Below are positions 1-8,233 of a DNA stretch of 64,000 nt, one piece after another. Both the position numbers and the translations under genes were made by a program. Origin of the DNA: Thiocapsa imhoffii. Its GTDB lineage: Bacteria; Pseudomonadota; Gammaproteobacteria; Chromatiales; Chromatiaceae. Numbering within the stretch: position 1 is the first letter of the stretch; each line of letters begins with the position of its first letter. Location of the stretch: NCBI RefSeq assembly GCF_016583985.1, contig NZ_NRSD01000008.1, positions 106,951 to 170,950 on the forward strand. Reading direction: 5' to 3'. The notes beneath the pieces are model-generated. The model ran no database searches. It saw only the letters and a list, made by a program, of their open reading frames with translations, and had not been told where the DNA came from.

Positions 1-1
1 G

Positions 2-712
2 GTGTGGTCCCGGGTGCCGCCGAGCATGCACGGCGTGCGCCCTCTGCAACCGGGAGAGGCGCATCTGACCTGTGATGTTTGTGACCTCGTAGTGCGCCCG
101 AGCGATGCCGTATCGGATGGTCGGCGACTGCGCTGTCCGCGCTGTGCCGATGTCTTGCATCGACGTAAGCCAGAGAGCCTGCAGCGGACCTGGGCCTTCT
201 TGATCGCCGCCGTGATTTGCTATGTCCCGGCGAATCTCCTGCCGATCATGACGGTCACGTCGCTGGGGCAGAGTCAATCGGATACCATCTTCAGTGGCGT
301 GACCTACATGGTGAATGCGGGGATGTGGCCACTGGCGCTCGTGATCTTCACGGCCAGCATCTTTGTTCCCATCCTGAAACTCTGTATTCTCGCGTTCCTG
401 TTGGGATCGGTGCACCGGCGCTCGGCGTGGCGGCCGCGCGAGCGGACGCGGTTGTACCGAATCGTCGAGGCCATCGGACGCTGGTCGATGGTCGATGTCT
501 ATGTCGTTGCCATCCTGGTGGCACTGGTGCGATTGGGAAATCTGGCGAGCGTCCAGGCTGAACCCGGTGCGATCTTCTTTTGTGCGGTGGTGGTACTCAC
601 CATGCTTGCTGCCATGTCGTTTGATCCCAGATTGATCTGGGACGCAATGGAGCAGAACCATGTCGGAAATCGACGGCGAGCGGATTCAGTCGTCATCCGC
701 GGCGCTCCCTGA
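2..712 (+). CDS. pqiA: PqiA-family membrane protein (5' end may lie outside window)
   Basis: This is an integral inner-membrane subunit of a Pqi/MCE system, which is thought to move lipids between the inner and outer membranes. A rubredoxin-like pair of CxxC motifs (CDVC and CPRC) near residues 24-48 is followed by four hydrophobic segments, with the PqiA signature CYVPANLLPIMTV in the first. E. coli PqiA has two such modules in about 417 residues; this protein has one in 236, so a second single-module PqiA probably lies just upstream of the window. A GTG at base 2 opens the frame, but the frame may continue upstream, and an ATG at 26 is another possible start. The gene overlaps pqiB by 53 bases, which implies translational coupling in one operon. 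Confidence 0.85.
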   Translation: MWSRVPPSMHGVRPLQPGEAHLTCDVCDLVVRPSDAVSDGRRLRCPRCADVLHRRKPESLQRTWAFLIAAVICYVPANLLPIMTVTSLGQSQSDTIFSGVTYMVNAGMWPLALVIFTASIFVPILKLCILAFLLGSVHRRSAWRPRERTRLYRIVEAIGRWSMVDVYVVAILVALVRLGNLASVQAEPGAIFFCAVVVLTMLAAMSFDPRLIWDAMEQNHVGNRRRADSVVIRGAP

Positions 713-2345
713 GGAACTGCCGCAGGCCGTTGTCGGCCGTCGCAGTGGCTTCTCGCTGGTCTGGCTGATTCCGCTGATTGCCTTGGCGATCGGCGTCTGG
801 TTAGCGGCAAAGACGATCGCCGAGCGGGGGCCGGTGGTCAAGATCGAGCTGCGCAACGCCTCTGGTCTGCAGGCCGGCAAGACGAAGGTGAAATTCAAGG
901 ACGTGGAGATCGGTCAGGTGACCAGCATCGACGTCAGTCTGGATCTGCAGACGGTCATCGTGACCGCGGAGTTAAAACACGGCTCCGAGGAATATCTGAC
1001 CGAAGGAACCGAATTCTGGGTCGAGCGGCCGCGGGTGACCGCAAGCGGCGTCTCGGGGCTCGAGACCCTGCTGTCCGGAGCCTACATCGCGATTGACCCG
1101 ATACGCAAAGGGCCTGAGAAGCGGTCATTCGTCGCACTCGATGAGCCTCCTCTCTTCACCACCTCTGAACCGGGTTCCCGATATCTCCTGCGCTCACCCA
1201 CCTTAGGTTCGTTGAATCGGGGATCACCCGTCTATTATCGCCAAATCCAGGTGGGTCAAGTGGCGGGATACACCTTGGACCCGGATGGCCAGGGCGTCAG
1301 TGTCGATCTCTTCGTCTTTGCTCCGCACGATCGCCTGGTCTCGACGAGCACGCGGTTCTGGAATGCCAGTGGATTCGATGTCTCGCTCAGCGCGGATGGG
1401 ATCAAGATGGATACCCAGTCGCTGATCTCGGTTCTGATCGGCGGCGTTGCCTTCGACAATCTCGAGACCCTGGAAGCGACCCATGAGAAACCGGGGCCGG
1501 AGCATGTGTTTCCGCTCTATCGCAATCGTGAGGAGGCCCATGAAAAGATCTATCTCAACAAGGAACATTATTTGCTGTTCTTCGATGGGTCGGTGCGGGG
1601 ACTGACGATCGGCGCACCCGTGATGCTGCGTGGAATCACCGTCGGCCAGGTGCTCGACATTCAGCTCCAGCTCGATCTTGATGCGCTCAAATTCCAGATC
1701 CCGGTCCTGATCGAGGTCGAACCGGAGCGGATCAATCTCAGAGGCGATCGTGAACTTCTCAACGAACGTGGGATCGTCGAGCAATTGGTCGCGAAAGGGT
1801 TACGCGGTCAGTTGAAAACCGGGAGCCTGCTGACCGGGCAGCTCTATGTCGAACTTGATATTCATGACAGCGAACCGCCGGATCGACTCACGCAGGTCGC
1901 CGGTCATCTGGTGCTGCCCACCATGCCGGGCTCGTTGGAGGCCATCACCGGGAAGGTGACGACCGTGCTCGATCGTCTTGAAGCCTTCCCGATCGAGCAG
2001 ATCGGGAAGGAGCTGACCACGACCCTCTCCGGGGTGAGTGAGATCGTCAACTCGCAGTCACTGCGCCAGAGTGTCGAGGAGCTGGATCGGACCCTCGTCG
2101 AGGTCCATGCCCTGGTCGCGCGGCTCAATACCGACATCGCCCCAGAACTCGCCATGTCGCTCCAGCAGACTTCCGAAACCCTGCAAGGACTGCGGCGGAT
2201 GATCGAGGAGGGTTCGCCGATCTCGGTCGAATTGCGCCGTGCCCTGAGTGAGGTCACCGGTGCCGCGCGGTCACTGCGGGTCCTGAGTGACTATTTGGAA
2301 CGCCATCCAGAGGCCCTGCTCCGGGGCAAGGGGGGAGGTCGATGA
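660..2345 (+). CDS. pqiB: PqiB-like MCE-domain protein
   Basis: This is the periplasm-spanning MCE (mammalian cell entry) protein of the Pqi lipid-transport system. An N-terminal cytoplasmic tail is followed by one transmembrane helix (about residues 31-52). Three MCE domains follow at roughly 56-150, 165-235 and 285-400, each with the typical small-residue/VxFxGxxVG-like pattern, for example KVKFKDVEIGQVTSI and PVMLRGITVGQV. The C-terminal 130 residues are helical, as expected for the needle of PqiB. The 561-residue length fits the family (E. coli PqiB is about 546). It overlaps pqiA at its start and shares an ATGA overlap with pqiC, so the three genes form one transcription unit. Confidence 0.92.
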   Translation: MSEIDGERIQSSSAALPEELPQAVVGRRSGFSLVWLIPLIALAIGVWLAAKTIAERGPVVKIELRNASGLQAGKTKVKFKDVEIGQVTSIDVSLDLQTVIVTAELKHGSEEYLTEGTEFWVERPRVTASGVSGLETLLSGAYIAIDPIRKGPEKRSFVALDEPPLFTTSEPGSRYLLRSPTLGSLNRGSPVYYRQIQVGQVAGYTLDPDGQGVSVDLFVFAPHDRLVSTSTRFWNASGFDVSLSADGIKMDTQSLISVLIGGVAFDNLETLEATHEKPGPEHVFPLYRNREEAHEKIYLNKEHYLLFFDGSVRGLTIGAPVMLRGITVGQVLDIQLQLDLDALKFQIPVLIEVEPERINLRGDRELLNERGIVEQLVAKGLRGQLKTGSLLTGQLYVELDIHDSEPPDRLTQVAGHLVLPTMPGSLEAITGKVTTVLDRLEAFPIEQIGKELTTTLSGVSEIVNSQSLRQSVEELDRTLVEVHALVARLNTDIAPELAMSLQQTSETLQGLRRMIEEGSPISVELRRALSEVTGAARSLRVLSDYLERHPEALLRGKGGGR

Positions 2346-3019
2346 AATCCGCTGTTCGTATTCGTAGTGCCCGGTTCGCGATTGCGGCCGTCGGCGTGCT
2401 GACTCTGTTGATCGGGTGTGCAACGTCACCGCCTTCGAGTTTCTACACACTCACGGCGATGTCCGCGATGGGTGATACGGGAGGTCCTCCGAGTCCATCG
2501 TTCAGCGTGGGACTCGGACCCGTCAGTTTTCCTCAGTTTCTTGATCGGCCGCAGATTGTCCGCCGGGATGCGGGAAATCGTCTGGAGATCGATGAATTCC
2601 ACCGTTGGGGTGGGACCATCCAAGATGATTTTCTGCGGGTCTGGATCGAGAACATGAGCGAGCTGTTGGGGACGACGCGTGTCTTCGCCTTCCCGAACGA
2701 CGTTCGTTATCCACTGGACTTTCGCGTCCTCGTCGATGTCCTTGCGTTCGAGGGCACAGGCGATGATCACGCGTTGTTGCGGGTGCGCTGGATCGTGCTG
2801 GCCCACCAAACGGAGGAGATTCTCCTCGTTGAAGACACCGGATATCGGCGGCAGTTGGCCGAGCCTCGGGACGAAGGGGCGTTGATCGCCGCCATGAGCG
2901 CGGTGTTGGCCGATTTCAGCCGTGATGTCGCCGCGACCTTAACGCGACTTCCCATTCCACCGGAGCCGTCGCGGGAACCCTCCTCAGAGTTACGGCCATC
3001 GCTGTTGCCGAGACTCTAG
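2342..3019 (+). CDS. pqiC: PqiC-like ABC-type transport auxiliary lipoprotein
   Basis: This is a predicted outer-membrane lipoprotein partner of PqiB. The N-terminus has a signal peptide ending in the lipobox LIGC (acylated Cys near residue 28). The mature part carries the family signature FYTL followed by a segment resembling VGLGPVSFPQFLDRPQIV, typical of the PqiC/DUF330 family, and later the motif RWGGTIQDDFLRVW. The 225-residue length is slightly above E. coli PqiC (187). Its ATG lies within the stop of pqiB (ATGA), so it is translationally coupled. It ends the operon; the next gene is on the opposite strand. Confidence 0.88.
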   Translation: MKSAVRIRSARFAIAAVGVLTLLIGCATSPPSSFYTLTAMSAMGDTGGPPSPSFSVGLGPVSFPQFLDRPQIVRRDAGNRLEIDEFHRWGGTIQDDFLRVWIENMSELLGTTRVFAFPNDVRYPLDFRVLVDVLAFEGTGDDHALLRVRWIVLAHQTEEILLVEDTGYRRQLAEPRDEGALIAAMSAVLADFSRDVAATLTRLPIPPEPSREPSSELRPSLLPRL

Positions 3020-3157
3020 AGACTCGGGCTCTTGGGCGCTTGAATCATCCGCACGACCTAGGATGGATCAACTTCCGGAGCGGATCAATTTGAAGAGCGC
3101 GGCGCGTGTCCGGTTGGGATGCCGTGGCACGCGCTCATGTGGCCTAATCCCGGACCC
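3020..3157. other. Intergenic gap between convergent pqiC and DsrC-like genes
   Basis: These 138 bases separate two genes that read toward each other. I see no hairpin followed by a T-run on either strand, so the terminators are not identifiable by eye. Confidence 0.4.
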
Positions 3158-3460
3158 TTAAACGCAGCCGGTTGGCTTGGGCAGACCGCCCCACTTACAG
3201 ATCAGTTTCATCGGTCCTTTCTTGAAGATGTCGTACAGCTCCTTGGTCGAGACCTTTTGCTTCTTGGCGAAAATCCGGATCGGTGGCACCACCCCGTCCT
3301 CGTCATACATGGCCCGAGCGTCGCGCAAGAACCCCATCACCTGGTCAGTCATTTCGAAATCGTCGGATTTCGCCAATTCGATCGCGACTTCCTCGCTCCA
3401 ATCGTCCCGGTTGAGCAGAAATCCTTCGTTATCGAGTTCGAGTCCGAGTACGGCTGACAT
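3158..3460 (-). CDS. DsrC/TusE-family sulfur-carrier-like protein
   Basis: DsrC-family proteins carry sulfur as a trisulfide between two C-terminal cysteines, or act in tRNA thiolation (TusE). This 100-residue protein ends in GGLPKPTGCV and has Cys99 (penultimate) and Cys88, the same 11-residue spacing as the redox pair of canonical DsrC. Relative to DsrC and TusE as I recall them, it lacks about 8-10 residues before the C-terminal arm. The ATG at 3460 is chosen because AGGAG sits about 10 bases upstream; the frame is open 22 codons further. No dsrAB genes are nearby, so this is a stand-alone paralogue. A carrier, regulatory (RspA-like) or TusE-like role cannot be separated from sequence alone. 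Confidence 0.85.
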   Translation of the reverse strand: MSAVLGLELDNEGFLLNRDDWSEEVAIELAKSDDFEMTDQVMGFLRDARAMYDEDGVVPPIRIFAKKQKVSTKELYDIFKKGPMKLICKWGGLPKPTGCV

Positions 3461-3542
3461 GGGGCAAGGCTCCTGGTCTGATGTGTCAAGTTGTCCTTTA
3501 GATGGCGACAACTCGTCATGAAACAAGTTGGATCACGGGTGG

Positions 3543-4322
3543 TTAGCGAGCGCGAGCGGCTTGGATGGCCTCAAGCACACCATCCCAAAAGCGGATGCGC
3601 GCGCACAGCGCCTCTTCGGCGGCCGTCTCGGCCTCTTCCAGCCGAACCGGGTCATCACCGCAGAGTTCGTCGAGTAGTCGCAGGGACAAGGGCCCATGAA
3701 AGTCCTCGTCGAGATGGATGTGACGATTGAGATAGTAATGGAAGATCGGTGCTTCAGTGGGGCTGACCCCGCTCTGTTCGAGGAACTGCCGGAACATCAT
3801 GGGAATCAATTTCTCGCGTCCGAGCGCGAGCGCGGCCGCCACCAGATGGGGCTTCTGCTCGCGGATGAAGCAGAAGGTCGTCTCGGTGAAATAGCGCGCG
3901 GGGAGCGGAACCATCGACGAATAGAGGGCCTGATCGATCCCCTGTTCGGCAACCAACGCTAAGAACCGCTTGGGCATGTCCCCGTCGGCTCCGATCTCGT
4001 TCATGGCACGGCAGTAGAGTTCGAAATGACTGCCGTACTCGATGGTCCCATCAGCGCCGGGTGCGGTGTCGGATTCTTCCTCGCACACCAATTGGTTGAT
4101 GAAGTATCGAACGCTGGCATCGCCCTCGGGCATCCAGGGGACGCACACCGGTGCAATCCGCGCTTGCAGCGTCTTGATCAGCGACATGAAATCCCAAACC
4201 GAGAACACGTGGTGGCTCATGAAGATCCGAAGATCCTCGATGCGCTCAATGGCGCCGTAGATCGGATGGTCGTTGAGCTGTTCCTGCAGCGGTCGAATGT
4301 GGTCCAGGTTCAGTGATGCCAT
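3543..4322 (-). CDS. DUF3050 family protein (haem-oxygenase-like fold expected)
   Basis: This 259-residue soluble protein matches the DUF3050 family by several blocks: LNDHPIYGAI, EDLRIFMSHHVFSVWDFMS, CEEESD and GSHFELYCRAM. The family is predicted to adopt an all-helical haem-oxygenase-like fold, and the conserved His and Glu residues in these blocks (HH in SHHVF, EEE in CEEESD, H in SHFELY, HLDEDFH near residue 205) are plausible metal ligands. No reaction is established. AGGAGG lies 7 bases upstream of the ATG. It follows the DsrC-like gene's strand, starting about 80 bases upstream of it, so the two could be co-transcribed with this gene first. Confidence 0.82.
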   Translation of the reverse strand: MASLNLDHIRPLQEQLNDHPIYGAIERIEDLRIFMSHHVFSVWDFMSLIKTLQARIAPVCVPWMPEGDASVRYFINQLVCEEESDTAPGADGTIEYGSHFELYCRAMNEIGADGDMPKRFLALVAEQGIDQALYSSMVPLPARYFTETTFCFIREQKPHLVAAALALGREKLIPMMFRQFLEQSGVSPTEAPIFHYYLNRHIHLDEDFHGPLSLRLLDELCGDDPVRLEEAETAAEEALCARIRFWDGVLEAIQAARAR

Positions 4323-4600
4323 GGGTCGCCTCCTCGCGATTTCAGTTTTTCAGTGGATACTGAAGTGAGAATATAAGGTGTTGAACCGCGAAATCTCCAG
4401 TGTCCGGGAGACTGCCGTCCGACAAATGTCATCGTGATGGCCGCGGATCCAGGATAGCGTGATCTGGCGCGCCGCGACGCCTGCCGGGCGGTGATCCGTA
4501 CTAAAGAATCCGCGGCCAGTGCCACCCGCGCGCCTGCTGGCCCCTGAGGGCCGGGCTGGGATGTCGGTTCGCAGAGTGGAGTGAGTCACAGGCAATCTCG
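4323..4600. other. Divergent intergenic region
   Basis: These 278 bases lie between the DUF3050 gene and the SafE-like gene, which read away from each other, so both promoters should be here. An A/T-rich stretch around 4345-4380 is the only part with promoter-like composition. I cannot assign convincing -35/-10 pairs. Confidence 0.35.
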
Positions 4601-5275
4601 ATGGGTCCAGCGCATGCCTTGGCCTTCCTGGTCGGTCTGCTCAGTGCCGTGCATTGTCTCGGCATGTGCACGGGAGTCGTTGGCGCGCTGAGCTACTCAT
4701 TGCCGGCAACGATGCGCCAACGACCGCGGCGTTTGGTGACGATGGTGTTGGCCTTCAACCTTGGGCGGATCGGCAGCTATACGCTCGCCGGAGCCCTGTG
4801 GGGAAGCCTTGGGGTCATCCTGTTGCTCACCGGGGCACATCCCTGGTTCTTCGGGACCATGCGCTGGGTGGCGGCGATGATCATGGTGGGAATCGGCCTG
4901 CACGTTGCGGGCTGGTTTCCGCGCTTCGCCCTGATCGAGCGCGTTGGCGGCCCCTTGTGGGCGCGCTTGGAACCACTCGGGCGGCGCCTGCTACCGGTCA
5001 GAACGTTACCCCGCGCGATGCTCTTGGGTATGATCTGGGGTTGGTTGCCCTGCGGTTTGGTTTACAGCATGCTCCTCAGTACCCCGGTCCATACGGGGAT
5101 TCTGGCCAGCGCACTCTACATGGGTTGCTTTGGGGCGGGGACGCTGCCGACACTCGCGGCCGCTGGCGTCTTCGCGGGGCGTCTCTATCGCGTCGGGCAA
5201 GATCGACGGTTTCAGGCCGTTGCGGGTGTCGGTGTGATCCTGCTCGCCCTCATGACCTTGTTGTTTGAGATCTGA
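4601..5275 (+). CDS. TauE/SafE (UreH-like) family membrane protein
   Basis: This polytopic membrane protein of 224 residues has about six hydrophobic segments. It carries the paired motifs HCLGMCTG (about residues 18-25) and WGWLPCGLVYS (about residues 146-156). This arrangement, with cysteines in both halves, is typical of the DsbD-like/SafE branch often found near cytochrome oxidase or metal-handling genes. The substrate is unknown; sulfite, copper or thiol-redox transport have all been suggested for relatives. The following regulator starts 5 bases after the stop, so the two are almost certainly co-transcribed. Confidence 0.8.
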   Translation: MGPAHALAFLVGLLSAVHCLGMCTGVVGALSYSLPATMRQRPRRLVTMVLAFNLGRIGSYTLAGALWGSLGVILLLTGAHPWFFGTMRWVAAMIMVGIGLHVAGWFPRFALIERVGGPLWARLEPLGRRLLPVRTLPRAMLLGMIWGWLPCGLVYSMLLSTPVHTGILASALYMGCFGAGTLPTLAAAGVFAGRLYRVGQDRRFQAVAGVGVILLALMTLLFEI

Positions 5276-5280
5276 AGCTG

Positions 5281-6159
5281 ATGAAGAATCTGATTGGCGA
5301 CTCGCCAGCCATGCGGCGGCTTCGCAATACCCTGCCCCTGGTCGCCGCGGCGCAGGTCGGGGTGCTGCTGCGGGGTGAACCTGGTACGGGGAAGGAGTCG
5401 CTGGCACGCGCCATCCACGCCGCGAGCGCGCAGCGCAGTGGACCTTTCGTGACCTTTGCCTGCACGGGCGCCCCGCCCGAGGCGTTCGCGCGAACGCTTG
5501 GGCAACTCCCGAGTGGGCCAGCCGTGCTCTATCTCGATGAGGTTGGTGAACTGAACGCGGAAGAGCAGGCGCGCCTGCTCTTCGCGATTGCCGGCCAGGA
5601 TGGCGCGGTTGCACCGGCACCGCTGCGCATCATCGCCGCGACCTCGCAAGACCTCGACGGATTGGTGCGGCAGGGACGCTTTCGACGCGATCTCGATCTG
5701 CGGCTCTGCGTCGTGCCGCTCGAGGTGCCACCCTTGCGCGAACGATTGCTCGATCTGCCGGCCTTGACCGCGCAGTTCATCGCGCAGGCCGCGCAGCGTC
5801 ATCGCCTCGAGCCGGTGCGCTTGAAACCAAGTGCCGAACGCTTACTGCGTCGCTATCTCTGGCCTGGCAATCTGCGCGAACTGGCGAATCTGTGCGAGCG
5901 GCTGGTGATTCTGCTGCCGGGCACCGAGATTGGCCCCGAGAATCTCCCGAGTGAGATCTTGCGCGGGACACCACCGAGCGAACAAGCACTGGGAATCGCA
6001 CTGCCACCGCACGGCATCGATCTCAACGATTTGGAGGCGGAACTCATTCGTCAAGCACTCTCACTGTCCGGGGGCAACAAGAGCCGGGCGGCACGGTTGC
6101 TCGGGCTGACACGCGATACGCTCTTGTATCGACTGCAAAAGCACTTGATCGTCGGTTAG
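5281..6159 (+). CDS. Truncated sigma-54-type AAA+ regulator lacking GAFTGA, with Fis-type HTH
   Basis: This 292-residue transcription regulator is built on the sigma-54 activator AAA+ module. Visible parts are Walker A GEPGTGKE (residues 32-39), Walker B LYLDEVGEL (83-91), sensor I IIAAT (117-121), the R-finger region RFRRDLDLRL, LPPLRER-like PPLRER, WPGNLREL, and a C-terminal Fis-type helix-turn-helix (NKSRAARLLGLTRDTLLYRL). Between FVTFAC and Walker B about 25 residues are missing compared with NtrC, including the GAFTGA loop that contacts sigma-54. There is no receiver, PAS or GAF domain. By family knowledge such proteins cannot remodel sigma-54 holoenzyme in the usual way and may act on sigma-70 promoters instead. 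It is tightly linked to the SafE-like gene. Confidence 0.85.
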   Translation: MKNLIGDSPAMRRLRNTLPLVAAAQVGVLLRGEPGTGKESLARAIHAASAQRSGPFVTFACTGAPPEAFARTLGQLPSGPAVLYLDEVGELNAEEQARLLFAIAGQDGAVAPAPLRIIAATSQDLDGLVRQGRFRRDLDLRLCVVPLEVPPLRERLLDLPALTAQFIAQAAQRHRLEPVRLKPSAERLLRRYLWPGNLRELANLCERLVILLPGTEIGPENLPSEILRGTPPSEQALGIALPPHGIDLNDLEAELIRQALSLSGGNKSRAARLLGLTRDTLLYRLQKHLIVG

Positions 6160-6219
6160 TCGCATCTGCTGTGGGAGCCCCCTCGGGATGCCGCGGGCGA
6201 GCGGTGGGATCCCCTGTCA

Positions 6220-6966
6220 TCAGTGCAGACGTTGGTTATGGCACCAGCGTTCGTAATACTCCTGCACCAAGGCGCTCACCTTGGGCGGGTAGGGTCGGGC
6301 CTCCATCTCGCCCATCGCCTCGCGAAAGAAGGCTGGCGCCTGCTCTGGGATGTCGGACTCGATGGCCGCGAAGGCGTCCCGCATCAGGTCAGGCTGGTGC
6401 GCGCGGGTTGCCACGATCCCGCGATGAAGCAGCAGCATGGCCCAAGGCTCGGTTGGATTCGTCGGGTCCAGATCTTGCGTGTGATCGTTGCTCATTCCCG
6501 CGGCGATCTCCGTCATCAGCATGATGAGTTCGGCGAGATCTTCCGGTGCTTGGACGTGATCGGCGAGCGTGACCAACGCGCTGACGACCATTGAGGGATC
6601 AGCCAATTCGGCGCCGCGTCGCAGCAGCCAGCAACTGAAAGGGATGCTGAGGAACTCGAGCGATCTCGCGGGCTCGGTGAGTCCGAGGCGCTGGGCGCTC
6701 AGCACCAACATACCGAGGAGTTCGAGACCATGCGCGAGGAGCGCATCGGGTTCGGCGCCGGTGACTCGGCGCAGATCCTCTCCCCTCTGATGTGGAAGCT
6801 CCGCGTCGCTTGCCCGCAGGGTATCGATCAGTGCGAGGAATCCCTGGATCAGTGTTTGCGGCGCAGGCTCAATCAGGACCCTTGACTCCTCACAGGCCCG
6901 GACCATGTCCTCACCGGCGTGGGTGAGTGTATCGGCAATGTCGCTGAGGTCGACTGTCGGGAGCAT
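6220..6966 (-). CDS. Conserved hypothetical protein, helical
   Basis: I do not recognise this 248-residue protein. It is soluble, acidic and predicted to be largely helical, without a signal peptide or transmembrane segment. The start at 6966 is chosen because AGGAGG lies 9 bases upstream; the frame extends nine codons further to 6993. A short Tyr/Trp-rich end (VQEYYERWCHNQ) is distinctive. It converges with the AAA+ regulator, 60 bases away. Coding status rests on frame length, a strong ribosome site and normal amino-acid composition. Confidence 0.7.
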   Translation of the reverse strand: MLPTVDLSDIADTLTHAGEDMVRACEESRVLIEPAPQTLIQGFLALIDTLRASDAELPHQRGEDLRRVTGAEPDALLAHGLELLGMLVLSAQRLGLTEPARSLEFLSIPFSCWLLRRGAELADPSMVVSALVTLADHVQAPEDLAELIMLMTEIAAGMSNDHTQDLDPTNPTEPWAMLLLHRGIVATRAHQPDLMRDAFAAIESDIPEQAPAFFREAMGEMEARPYPPKVSALVQEYYERWCHNQRLH

Positions 6967-7336
6967 GGCTGAAGTCCTCCTGGTGTGAGGCAAACGGCCA
7001 ACGTTGACCTGGTTGTCGCCTTGGTGGCCTGGAGTGCCGTCGTCAGTTGGAGTAGTTGTAAGTTGAGAGGTTGACCGTCACACTCTGCGATGGACAATCT
7101 GAAGATCCCCGCGCATGCCGGCACGTCGGAGTTTGTCCGCCGCAGTGTCAATCCACCCTATCGATGTCACTCAGCGGCATCGTGCCGCTTCGGATGGCCG
7201 CGTGGGGCAACCGATCGTGCGGTGTTGACTCCGGTCGTTCTCAAGACCGCATTCGAAGACATTACTCTATCAGCTCGCCTGATGTGCGTCTTCAATCACA
7301 CTCACGTCCTGACGCGGGATGCACTAGACTCGGACC
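6967..7336. other. Divergent intergenic region, no clear gene
   Basis: This 370-base gap separates the hypothetical gene (minus) from the PHP gene (plus). Short frames cross it but have no ribosome sites. It should contain two divergent promoters; I could not find a convincing -35/-10 pair with proper spacing. Confidence 0.4.
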
Positions 7337-8224
7337 ATGACGCAGACTCCTGATCTCCATACGCATTCGACCGCATCGGACGGGACCCTCACGCCCGACG
7401 CGCTGATCCGGCGTGCCGCGCGGGCGGGAGTCGAGGTGATCGCCCTGACCGATCACGACACCACGGCCGGGTGGGCCGAGGCCGAGGCCGCCGCGCATGA
7501 GCTTGGAATTCGTCTGATTGCTGGCGTGGAGATTTCGGTCAGTTGGCGGGGACGGACCCTTCATATCCTCGGACTCAATCTTGATCCACGGGAACCGCAA
7601 CTCTGCGCGGGCTTGAGCGAGCTGGTGGACTACCGCGACTGGCGTGCGGAGGAGATCGGGCGGCGACTGGCGAAACAGGGAATCCCGGGGGCCTATGAGG
7701 GAGCTAAGACCTTCTCGAACGGGCGGCTCATCGGACGCACCCACTTCGCGCGCTACCTGGTTGCGCAAGGCCATGCACGGGATTTGCGGGATGTCTTCAA
7801 TCGCTTCTTGGTCAGTGGTAAGCCCGGTCATGTCAGTGGGGAATGGACATCGCTCGAGTCCGCGACGCGCTGGATCCGGGGCGCGGGTGGACGGGCGGTG
7901 ATTGCTCATCCGGCACGCTACAAGCTCACCCGCAGCCGGCTGCTGACGCTGATCGGGGAGTTTCGCGAGTGCGGCGGTGTCGGGCTCGAGGTCGTCTCGG
8001 GGAGTCACGGGCGCGACGAGGTCTTAACGTTCGGCGCGCTCACGCGGGAACTTGGACTCTACGCCTCGGCGGGGTCGGACTTCCATGGCCCGGACAATCC
8101 CTGGTTCGACCTCGGCCGGTTGCCGGCGTTGCCCGCTGGATGCGTGCCCATCTGGGAGCACTGGCACCCCCCCCTCGCCGAGGACGCGGATCGGGCGCGC
8201 ACCCGTCGACTGGCGCGGGCCTGA
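7337..8224 (+). CDS. rnm: PHP-domain phosphoesterase (Rnm/YciV/TrpH family)
   Basis: This is a metal-dependent phosphoesterase of the PHP family; E. coli Rnm (YciV) hydrolyses 3',5'-nucleoside bisphosphates and trims short RNA 5' ends. The metal-binding motif DLHTHSTASDG (His8, His10) starts the protein, followed by ALTDHDT, GVEIS, VIAHPARY and SAGSDFHG, giving a complete PHP ligand set. The 295-residue length is normal. The next gene is yciO, the same order as in E. coli, which supports the specific assignment. The ATG at 7337 is the only sensible start because the first metal motif begins six residues later. Confidence 0.88.
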   Translation: MTQTPDLHTHSTASDGTLTPDALIRRAARAGVEVIALTDHDTTAGWAEAEAAAHELGIRLIAGVEISVSWRGRTLHILGLNLDPREPQLCAGLSELVDYRDWRAEEIGRRLAKQGIPGAYEGAKTFSNGRLIGRTHFARYLVAQGHARDLRDVFNRFLVSGKPGHVSGEWTSLESATRWIRGAGGRAVIAHPARYKLTRSRLLTLIGEFRECGGVGLEVVSGSHGRDEVLTFGALTRELGLYASAGSDFHGPDNPWFDLGRLPALPAGCVPIWEHWHPPLAEDADRARTRRLARA

Positions 8225-8233
8225 GCGAACGCC

